Positions 35,551 through 42,889 of a stretch of DNA of 62,210 bases are shown in pieces; position 1 is the first letter of the stretch, and the number at the start of each line of letters is the position of its first letter. The stretch covers positions 1 through 62,210 of the forward strand of contig JAIOJV010000004.1 in assembly GCA_019911805.1 (NCBI GenBank), given 5' to 3'. The DNA is from Gammaproteobacteria bacterium (lineage in GTDB: Bacteria > Pseudomonadota > Gammaproteobacteria > Thiohalobacterales > Thiohalobacteraceae). Under the pieces are notes generated by a model. That model made no database searches. It worked only from the letters and a program-made list of their open reading frames with translations, and was not told the origin of the DNA. The position numbers and the translations under genes were made by a program.

Positions 35551-36006
35551 CTATACCAATCCCCCCCTAACCAAACGCCATAGACGCTGCCAGAACCTGC
35601 TAGGGACAGGGTCTGCCGACGGCTGGGTCGCTGGATCAGTGACATCGTCGTGGGAAGCGGCAGTGCCGTAGTACCGGGCCTTGGCTGCCCGATCACGGCG
35701 GCGTTCAGCTTCAACCTGCTCGTCAGTCCACTGACCTGCTTTGATGACTCGGCCTCGTTTGATCACGTAATGAGATCTACAAGCAAGCGACCAATTTCCG
35801 ATAGATGGGTGAAGGGACACGGTTTCGCCGTCGAAAGTCATCTGCCAGTCTGTTGGCGTGAAGGGCGTCACCACTTCTTCCCCGCACCCGCAACAGCAAC
35901 TATGCGCGGCCGTCCCGTACTCCATTGAAATGAAGAGAACGCCTGGGTTGATGGTATCTGGAATATGCTGTACAAACTGGTGTTCGAGACAGGTATAGCG
36001 CATCAT
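35551..36006 (-). CDS. DUF6527 protein of ubiquitin-like cassette
   Basis: A 151-residue protein. PGVLFISMEYGTAAHSCCCG, CGEEVVTPFTPTDWQMTFDG, SLHPSIGNWSLACRSHYVIK follow the DUF6527 pattern, with a likely zinc site from the CCCGCG cluster and the CRSH pair. Such proteins are encoded beside bacterial E1-like and multi-ubiquitin-like genes; their biochemical role is not settled. The ATG overlaps the E1 stop (ATGA). The charged C-terminal extension (ERRRDRAAKARYYG onwards) is variable. Confidence 0.82.
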   Translation of the reverse strand: MMRYTCLEHQFVQHIPDTINPGVLFISMEYGTAAHSCCCGCGEEVVTPFTPTDWQMTFDGETVSLHPSIGNWSLACRSHYVIKRGRVIKAGQWTDEQVEAERRRDRAAKARYYGTAASHDDVTDPATQPSADPVPSRFWQRLWRLVRGGLV

Positions 36007-37178
36007 TTCGTATCACCGTTCAATAGCATATTGCCGTCTGTAGTGTAGGTGCAGTGATGCTCCCCCTCCAGGTCCCGATAGAATCCGCGCAGCTTCTTCC
36101 ATTTGATGACTGCGAGCGCAGCGTTAAGCGCGTTAAGATCGGCAACTTGAATATTAGACGAATAAAGGTCTTTCTCTCCGCCGCCTGCGAACGAGATTCG
36201 TCCCTGATGAACATGATCACGTTTCTCCGGCGTGCTTGCGGTCACACGCAGGATTCCACCCAGCGATCCGTCATCCAGTTCCAGTCCCATGCCCACGTCG
36301 ACAAACGATGCACCCATCGCTTCAAGTTTCTCGACCACCAGGCGTTTCTCTTCCCCTGCATCCATTGAGAGAAAGGCAAACGTCACTCCATCGAGCAAAT
36401 GGAGGTTGGATGCGTCAAGCGCCGATGCGTGGGCGACGATTCCGCGGTGCATCCGCGAATAGACGGACTTCAGATAGTCGACCTTCTTCGGCACCTCTCG
36501 CAACTCGTCGATCGACGCTGCACCAGGCATGCGAAAAGCGTTGTGTTGCAGGAATTCATCATCATCGAACACCCGGATCTCGTGGACCGGCGTCTTAGCT
36601 ACGAGGTCGAGAATATAGCTCCCCGTTCCACCGCCGCCGATGATCGCCACAATCTCCGGTTTCAGCCGCTCCGTCAAAGCACCGATGCCAACCCTGTCGG
36701 AAGCAGTTTCCGTATAGTTGAAAACGCTGTCTTCCTCTGCCTCCGGGGTTCGAAAGGTGCGCGGTGTTGCATCCGGCTTCAACACTGCGGCCGGGCCCGA
36801 CAGAATCGCAGCATACGTTGTCATTTTGTGGAAATAATCTGTATACCCACCTTCCGGCTTACTCGAAAACGTATGCTTAGCCTTGAGACCATGCCCGAGG
36901 TCGAAATCTCCGCTCTGGTGCGATATCTGCTGGATCGGCCCACCATCCGACCGGCAAGGGAAGTCGCCATCAAAGTGCATCACATGCGTATCCGGCCTAC
37001 GGGTTTGATCCCCAGCCATGGTCAGGCTGGAGATCAGTGTACCCATCCGCACCTTGCGACTGGCATCCACGTAGGGCACTTCACGCATTACGAGGAAACC
37101 GCCCACGATCTGCACGAAATAGCCTTCTTCGCGAAGGCGCTTGAGGTCGGCGTTACGACTGAACAGTTCGCGTGACAT
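36003..37178 (-). CDS. E1-like ThiF-family adenylyltransferase
   Basis: Predicted to adenylate the C-terminus of the neighbouring ubiquitin-like protein. From ATG 37178 it has 391 residues: an N-terminal domain of about 165 residues (MHFDGDFPC is a recognisable patch), then the Rossmann ThiF fold with VAIIGGGGTGSYILDL (GGGGTGS at 181-187), FDDDEFLQHNAFR and DVGMGLELDD. The only Cys residues are at about 75 and near the C-terminus (HHCTY), so the usual catalytic Cys of E1 enzymes is not evident. The gene overlaps the multi-Ubl gene by 26 nt and the DUF6527 gene by 4 nt. Confidence 0.85.
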   Translation of the reverse strand: MSRELFSRNADLKRLREEGYFVQIVGGFLVMREVPYVDASRKVRMGTLISSLTMAGDQTRRPDTHVMHFDGDFPCRSDGGPIQQISHQSGDFDLGHGLKAKHTFSSKPEGGYTDYFHKMTTYAAILSGPAAVLKPDATPRTFRTPEAEEDSVFNYTETASDRVGIGALTERLKPEIVAIIGGGGTGSYILDLVAKTPVHEIRVFDDDEFLQHNAFRMPGAASIDELREVPKKVDYLKSVYSRMHRGIVAHASALDASNLHLLDGVTFAFLSMDAGEEKRLVVEKLEAMGASFVDVGMGLELDDGSLGGILRVTASTPEKRDHVHQGRISFAGGGEKDLYSSNIQVADLNALNAALAVIKWKKLRGFYRDLEGEHHCTYTTDGNMLLNGDTK

Positions 37179-37908
37179 TGAACACGGTCCCCTTCTTCTT
37201 GACGTCGACGGCGCCTCCGGCACCAAGCTCACCGGCATGCGGCTTCGAGGCTGCGTGGCGATATGTCATCGAAAATACAACGTTGGCGTCGTGCTCCCCG
37301 GGAAAGGCGAGCTGCACGATCTGCTCGAACGTGACGTGCTGATCCTCGATTACACGGGGCCGCGAATTGACGATGATCTCATAGGTCTTGGAGGGCCACG
37401 GCGCCGTTATGAAACGTTCGATGCCCGGCTCATTCAGGGCGACGAGGTCCTCCGGCTCAATCAGCCGATCTTCCCCGTCTCGCACCTCAAGGAAAACGGC
37501 CTCGCCTTCGCTTACACCCGACAGGGCATAGAGCGCCGCACCGCCGATCACCGGCTTTCCCCATTCGAGCTGGCGATCATCCAGCGTTAGCTTGTAGTCG
37601 CGATCGGTTTTAAACGCCACGAAGCGTTCAGCGCCGCGTGCACGAAGATCGAACGGCTCGTCAAGCCGGACGTCCTCGAACTCTCCAGACAGCAAGATCG
37701 CGAACAGGCTGAAACCGTCGCGCGGGTTGCAACCAGCGGCGGCGAGAATCTGACGCCCCAGTGGGACGGGATCGGCAACCTCGAGATCGCGGAAGCTCAG
37801 ATCGTCCTGTGCGAAGCGGATACGATAAGCCCGCGCCGCACGCAGCCCTCGGTTTTCGCGCAGGGCGACACCCAGATCGTCGTAATCGAGAATATCTTCG
37901 GTAGTCAT
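37153..37908 (-). CDS. Multi-ubiquitin-like (multiubiquitin-domain) protein
   Basis: A 251-residue protein with three diverged beta-grasp-type repeats: YRIRFAQDDLSFRDLEVADP, FVAFKTDRDYKLTLDDRQLE and YEIIVNSRPRVIEDQHVTFE each begin a unit. The third ends VVFSMTYRHAASKPHAGELG. The tail KKKGTVFNVTRTVQS matches bacterial multiubiquitin proteins and has no terminal Gly-Gly. AAGGAA precedes the ATG. Immediately followed by E1-like and DUF6527 genes, the standard cassette. Whether it is conjugated to targets in bacteria of this type is not established. Confidence 0.82.
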   Translation of the reverse strand: MTTEDILDYDDLGVALRENRGLRAARAYRIRFAQDDLSFRDLEVADPVPLGRQILAAAGCNPRDGFSLFAILLSGEFEDVRLDEPFDLRARGAERFVAFKTDRDYKLTLDDRQLEWGKPVIGGAALYALSGVSEGEAVFLEVRDGEDRLIEPEDLVALNEPGIERFITAPWPSKTYEIIVNSRPRVIEDQHVTFEQIVQLAFPGEHDANVVFSMTYRHAASKPHAGELGAGGAVDVKKKGTVFNVTRTVQS

Positions 37909-37990
37909 AATCGTTGGTTCCTTAATGCTGTACCGGGTGGCGCCCGGCTTCTAAGGTTCCAATCGATGCAACTACGGCCGACCGGTAAGG

Positions 37991-40900
37991 TTAGCCAGAA
38001 TTTTTTTCGAGGGCACCGGGTGGGGTCGGGCCGCAAACAAAGAAGGCGGGGCATCCCGGGCATGTGCGCGACGACGCCTTGGCGGGAAAGCGTCCACCAC
38101 GGATGTCCGCCAGAAAGCCTGAGAGCTTGTTTTGTCGGGTTTGAAGCTTCTTGGCCGACAGGTCGAGCGGCCGCGCGGTCTGGTCCGACAGGTGGATAAG
38201 TTCTACCACTGCATCGGGGAAGGTCTGGCGAGCCGCCAGTAGAAAGGCAGCAGCTCCTACATCGTCGGCTTCGGTGCTACGAAAATGCCCAGTCTGCACC
38301 CGACGCACCGTCCGGCTCCCGTCAGGCCGCACAAGGACGTCATCCGGGCGTACGATGATCTCTTCGGTCCCGAAAGTGAGGCTGAGTGCGGTCGGGGTTT
38401 CCGGTGTGTGCCCTTCCCGTGCAGTGAGAAAGTAGCGAATCATGGAGATAGCGAACGCTCTGTACTCGCGGACATAACCGTGGTCGGCGAGACCATGCGC
38501 GGCGAAGGCCTCTACAAGGTGCCTTTCCATATCCTCATCTCCGGAGATCGCGTTAGCGTCAGCGATCACTGCCTGAAAAATCATGCGAACCGCTTCATGC
38601 ATCTGCATGAATGGCGTCGCTGTCCGCCGGCCGCCGACCTGCAAGATATGCGTGTAAAAGAAGCGCCTCGGACATCGCTCATATAGAGCCAGTTGTGGTC
38701 CAGTGAAACGGAGCCCGCCGTCCGTCGCAAGCGCGATGTCGGCCATCTCGGGTGCGAGCGGTAGGGTCCTCTCCGGATTGATCGCCTGCCGTACCACCTT
38801 CGGGCCAAGCCGATCCAAAAATGCCGACAGGGACCGTTTATGGCCATTCGATTTCTGAGTGGGCGCATAGAGAAAAAGCCGGTCACGCGCACGCGACAGC
38901 GCCACATAGAAGAGGCATTCTTGCTCCTCGGCTTGGCCCGTTCGGAATGCATCCAGCGCAGAACCTTCGGCCCCTTCCACCATGCCATCCGGCGGCGGAC
39001 ATGACGGCGCCGGCGGCGTCCGTGGGATTGTGTCCGCATTGAGTCCGGGCAAGTGGACAACATGAAACTCAAGCCCTTTCGCGCCATGGATGGTCATAAG
39101 GCGCACCGCATCGATCCCTTGGGCGGAGGCTGGCAATTGCCGCAGGTCGCGGTCGTCGCCGAGCCGCACAAGCCGCCGCACTCGATCGAGCAGCCGGACG
39201 ATGGGGAGTCCCTGACCGCTTGGCTGGACCCGCAGGAAGTTCATTAACTGCCAGATCGCTATGCCGCGCGTGCGTTCTGCGATGTCGTTCGACGCGCAAA
39301 TGCGCGCGGCCATATGCGTACGGTCAAGCAGAAGCGTGGCGAGTACCGTCCAGGGCGCTGAACCGCTATCGAAGCCTTGCATCGCCAACGCCAGTGCCCT
39401 CAAAGCGCGGTGACCTGCCTCAGTCAAGCCTGAAATGGCGACAACATCCTGTAGCCACGCCGCCGGTTCGCCTTCGTTTGCACGCAAATATTCGAAGACT
39501 GCGGCTACGTCCTCAATCGGCATTGCGAATTCCTGCATACATGCGGCACGAACAAGGCCCATTGCGCGGCGATCACTGAGGATCATCAGCAAAGAAAGAA
39601 GATCCTTGACTTCCGGGCGCTCAAACAGGCTACCCAGAAAAAGGACCGGGACGCCCAACCGTTCAAGATCCTGCCCGAGTTCAGAAAGCTTCTCATTACC
39701 GGTGCAAAGGACAGCTTGATCTCGATAGGCGTAGCCGCCACGGCGCATATCTTCGATGGCGTCAGCGAGTGCAACTGCCTGCTGCGGCGACTGATCAACT
39801 GTGCAGAACTCCGGAAAGCGCCGGCTCGGCCCTCGTTCTGACTCCAGGCTACTATCCTCATCGCCGACTTTCATGCCTGTCGCAAAATTTGAGAACGTCT
39901 GCACCACTTCCTCAACAGAACGGTAATTCCGCTTCAGACGTCCCCGCTTACCGCTACCAAAATCCTCCTCGCCGAAGCGGGCCATGTTAAACGACGAGGC
40001 TCCGCGAAAGCGGTAAATCGATTGTTTAGCGTCACCAACCGCCCAGAGATTCCGGCCATCTCCACGCAGAGCTTTCAATAGGCGAACACTGCTGCGATTG
40101 ACGTCCTGATATTCATCAACCAGTACATGGTCATACTGCCCTTGCAGATGGGCCCTAATTTCCGCATTTTCCTCTAAAAGGCGGACCGGCATCGATACAA
40201 GATCGCCAAAATCGACGCAATGGGCTTGCCGTTTCAAGCATTCATAGGCGGCATAAACACGGGCGACTTCTTCTGCACGTGCAGCGGCCTCCTGATCTTC
40301 AGCAGAGACAGCCCTGTGAGCCATATCGCCTACAAGTTCAGCGTAGCGTGTTGGGTCGACAACTTCATCCTTGGCGCGTGAAATTGCCTGGAGTATGTCC
40401 GCAATGATTTGGGTCGGATCATAAAGATTTCGGTAGTGAATCAAACCAAGGCGTGGAAATTCATGTTCAAGAAGTTCCACCGCCTCGGTCCGATCCATCA
40501 TTCGAGGATCCTTCGGCAACCCCAACTCGGTATGGAAGCGTCGAATGATATCGAGTCCAAATGCGTGGAAGGTTCCGATCCACATGGCCGCTGCGGCCGA
40601 CCTGTGCTTGCGTGCGATACGCTCCGCCATTTCGCCAGCAGCCTTATTGGAAAAAGTCAGCAGGAGGATGCGACGTGGATCAATACCGTCTTCGAGCAGA
40701 CCTTGGACGCGGGACGTCAATGTCTGCGTTTTGCCAGTGCCTGGCCCAGCTTCCAACAGATAGGCTTCACCCCGATGCATAGCAGCTTTCGACTGCAGCG
40801 GGTTGAGGGGGCGTTCAACTGGATCGCTTTCAACTATGGGGACGATCTCAGGCAACAAAAGTGCATCAAAAAGCTGCTGAGCAACCACGTCGAACGGTGC

Positions 40901-41395
40901 ACCGAGCTTTTCGGCGATTTCTGATGCCGTATGCCCCTGCTCCAGATGAAGGGATCGCGCGATGTGGCGCGGCAACAGAAACTCCCGCGCAAATAGATCC
41001 ATCTGGACTTCGCGCCGTTGCCGGCGGCCGTAGTCAACCACCCGATCAATTCCGACCGGCGAGGCTTCGACCGCTCGAGCCGGATCAATTTCGTATGCCG
41101 GCTCGTCATCAAAGTCGTCGCCAAGTTCGACATGTCCGATTTCGTGGGCAACAAGGAATGCCTGTTCGAACGGCGTACCGATATTTTCGTGGAGGATAAG
41201 GCCGTCTGCGACGATAACAGTGGCCCGTCCGCCGTCGAGCAAAGCTGAATCGGCGGCCGTCGGTTCGACGTCGAACCCACGCCGCCGGGCTTCGGCCACC
41301 GCAAACTCATAAGGACGCCAAGGGTCGTGTCCGTTTGACAGGATCTGCCGATGCAGGTCGGCCGCGATCTGCCGCGCCAGCTCGACCCCGTCCAT
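37991..41395 (-). CDS. ImmA/IrrE metallopeptidase - UvrD helicase - AddB-like nuclease fusion
   Basis: A 1134-residue multidomain protein from ATG 41395. Residues 1-190: ImmA/IrrE-type metallopeptidase with HEIGH at 84-88 and AREFLLP at about 136-142. Then an SF1A helicase: EAGPGTGKT (215-223), LTFSNKAAGEM, WAVGDAKQSIYRFRGAS, VDEYQDVN, MTIHGAKGLEFHVVHLPG and ALSRARDRLFLY. The C-terminal part has RCPRRFFY and TCPGCPAFFVCG, matching the C-x(n)-CxxC-x5-C iron-sulfur pattern of AddB/Cas4 nucleases. The expected D-x-K of the nuclease reads RVQTG, so cleavage may be lost. It starts 1 nt after the Xre-like gene. Confidence 0.87.
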   Translation of the reverse strand: MDGVELARQIAADLHRQILSNGHDPWRPYEFAVAEARRRGFDVEPTAADSALLDGGRATVIVADGLILHENIGTPFEQAFLVAHEIGHVELGDDFDDEPAYEIDPARAVEASPVGIDRVVDYGRRQRREVQMDLFAREFLLPRHIARSLHLEQGHTASEIAEKLGAPFDVVAQQLFDALLLPEIVPIVESDPVERPLNPLQSKAAMHRGEAYLLEAGPGTGKTQTLTSRVQGLLEDGIDPRRILLLTFSNKAAGEMAERIARKHRSAAAAMWIGTFHAFGLDIIRRFHTELGLPKDPRMMDRTEAVELLEHEFPRLGLIHYRNLYDPTQIIADILQAISRAKDEVVDPTRYAELVGDMAHRAVSAEDQEAAARAEEVARVYAAYECLKRQAHCVDFGDLVSMPVRLLEENAEIRAHLQGQYDHVLVDEYQDVNRSSVRLLKALRGDGRNLWAVGDAKQSIYRFRGASSFNMARFGEEDFGSGKRGRLKRNYRSVEEVVQTFSNFATGMKVGDEDSSLESERGPSRRFPEFCTVDQSPQQAVALADAIEDMRRGGYAYRDQAVLCTGNEKLSELGQDLERLGVPVLFLGSLFERPEVKDLLSLLMILSDRRAMGLVRAACMQEFAMPIEDVAAVFEYLRANEGEPAAWLQDVVAISGLTEAGHRALRALALAMQGFDSGSAPWTVLATLLLDRTHMAARICASNDIAERTRGIAIWQLMNFLRVQPSGQGLPIVRLLDRVRRLVRLGDDRDLRQLPASAQGIDAVRLMTIHGAKGLEFHVVHLPGLNADTIPRTPPAPSCPPPDGMVEGAEGSALDAFRTGQAEEQECLFYVALSRARDRLFLYAPTQKSNGHKRSLSAFLDRLGPKVVRQAINPERTLPLAPEMADIALATDGGLRFTGPQLALYERCPRRFFYTHILQVGGRRTATPFMQMHEAVRMIFQAVIADANAISGDEDMERHLVEAFAAHGLADHGYVREYRAFAISMIRYFLTAREGHTPETPTALSLTFGTEEIIVRPDDVLVRPDGSRTVRRVQTGHFRSTEADDVGAAAFLLAARQTFPDAVVELIHLSDQTARPLDLSAKKLQTRQNKLSGFLADIRGGRFPAKASSRTCPGCPAFFVCGPTPPGALEKNSG

Positions 41396-41396
41396 G

Positions 41397-41978
41397 TTAA
41401 TCGTCCTCGACCAGCAATTCGGTGCGTTTCGCCACTGGTACGCCCGCATCAATCAGCAGTTGCTCGAACGTAATTTCCGCTCCAGCGGACGGCTTGACGT
41501 CGGCCTTGTAGCTTCGTGCAAGTGTGGGTCCCAAAGGTGCCGACAGCCCACTTAAAAGCAAGTCCACCGAGCAACTGAGTGCACGCGCAAGTGCCGCCAG
41601 AAAAGGTTTCGGAACCGACTCGAGCTTGACGCGTCGCTCTCTGAAGGCTGTGATAACCTGTCGGGGTACGTCCAATGCATGAGCAACCTCTCTGAGTTGC
41701 GGCACCGACAGGGCAGCCAGAGGGTCCTTTGCTGACCTCTTCTCTAGTGATACGTGATTCTGCCATGCCACTTCGATCAGCGCTTCTTCATGTGCTGTCA
41801 ATGAGCTTTCGCCTCCCTCAACTACACGTGAAAGTTCCCTCGACAGGTCCGCAAGCTCAGCCGCGAATTGGGGGAAATCCCGTAGATAACGTTCAAGCGT
41901 CTTACGGTCGTGAACAGTTTCGACAGCAAAGGCATCCAACACTTCTTCACGTGATGGTTTAACACCGCCCCGGATCAT
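41397..41978 (-). CDS. Xre-like HTH protein paired with the ImmA-helicase
   Basis: A 193-residue protein. The central LSVPQLREVAHALDVPRQVI, then TAFRERRVKLESVPKPFLAA and LARALSCSVDLLL form an Xre-type helix-turn-helix. The C-terminal tail has EITFEQLLIDAGVPVAKRTE. Xre-like repressors are the classical substrates of adjacent ImmA/IrrE proteases, and the next gene carries that domain. The start overlaps the sigma-like gene stop (ATGA). Probable role: repressor or sensor whose cleavage derepresses the island. Confidence 0.75.
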   Translation of the reverse strand: MIRGGVKPSREEVLDAFAVETVHDRKTLERYLRDFPQFAAELADLSRELSRVVEGGESSLTAHEEALIEVAWQNHVSLEKRSAKDPLAALSVPQLREVAHALDVPRQVITAFRERRVKLESVPKPFLAALARALSCSVDLLLSGLSAPLGPTLARSYKADVKPSAGAEITFEQLLIDAGVPVAKRTELLVEDD

Positions 41979-42781
41979 TGATCATCTCCCGACATGGCGG
42001 CACGAAGCGCGGCAAAAGCCTTGTCGCGATAGGTCCTGATCGTCTTCTCGGATTTCCCGAGCACCTTGGCAATGGTGACTGCATCCGCATCTTTCGAATC
42101 GATTGGAATACCCTTTCTCAACATTTCGATGATCCTCACTTGTTCGGGTGGCAGGATGTCAATCGATGCGTCAAGCCGTGACCGGTAATCCGAACCGTCA
42201 ATTTCAGGTTGGTTGAATGGGTCGAAGCTGCCAGCCGCCCGCTCGACCTCCTCCGCCAACTCGCCGGTTTCCTCATCATATTCGAGGGACGCTGATCGAT
42301 TCTCATCGCGCCAGGCCTGTTCCTGAGCGTCACGCCGCAGGCTAGCGAGTGCACCATCAAATCGAACCTCGAAATAATCAAGTTTTTCAGAATACTCCGT
42401 GCGATCCAGCGACAGCATTTCAACGAATTTGCCAAACACGTTATCGCGAATGACAGATTTGGTCAGCGAGGCAGTCTTGCCATCGGCATTCTCTGCCCGC
42501 GGGAGGGCTCGAAGAACACGTTCCGCCAGAATCTTGTACAACCGCTCGAAACTTGCCGTCGAATGATCGGAACGGCTGGCACGTACGAAATAGACAAGAC
42601 ATTCGCTCGGAACATAACTAGGGTCGTCACGCTTTTGGATGCTGCATCGCGCGACCAGTTCATCCTGTGTCAAACCCTCAAATTCGGCGAGTCTGATCTC
42701 GATATTCGCATCTCGCGTGTAAACCGTACCTTCGAGGGTCTTTTTTCTCAGTGGCGTTACCAATCCATTCTCCCGTTGCAT
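41975..42781 (-). CDS. Sigma-70-like regulator
   Basis: A protein of about 268 residues; start uncertain (ATG 42781 used, TTG 42832 or a TTG with GGGAG at about 42760 possible). The C-terminus DILPPEQVRIIEMLRKGIPI, DSKDADAVTIAKVLGKSEKT, IRTYRDKAFAALRA matches sigma region 4 (helix-turn-helix). The middle (FERLYKILAERVLRALPRAE, then SVIRDNVFGKFVEMLS) resembles region 2 of sigma-like proteins. It heads the minus-strand run and is coupled to the Xre-like gene, so it may direct island transcription under stress. Confidence 0.72.
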   Translation of the reverse strand: MQRENGLVTPLRKKTLEGTVYTRDANIEIRLAEFEGLTQDELVARCSIQKRDDPSYVPSECLVYFVRASRSDHSTASFERLYKILAERVLRALPRAENADGKTASLTKSVIRDNVFGKFVEMLSLDRTEYSEKLDYFEVRFDGALASLRRDAQEQAWRDENRSASLEYDEETGELAEEVERAAGSFDPFNQPEIDGSDYRSRLDASIDILPPEQVRIIEMLRKGIPIDSKDADAVTIAKVLGKSEKTIRTYRDKAFAALRAAMSGDDQ

Positions 42782-42889
42782 TTGGCGCCGCAGCCCGCAA
42801 TGTTCATCGGAAATCCCAGCACTCGCCGCCAAAGCGCCTCGTCAAATTCCGCCAGAATGACGCTTCGATTGACTTCTGGGAGGTCTGCA

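Noticed and set aside
42782-42889. Short minus-strand frame reading EVNRSVILAEFDEALWRRVL between brxL and the sigma-like gene
   Set aside because: It has no usable start codon after an upstream TAG and overlaps the sigma-like gene in another frame; at most a remnant.
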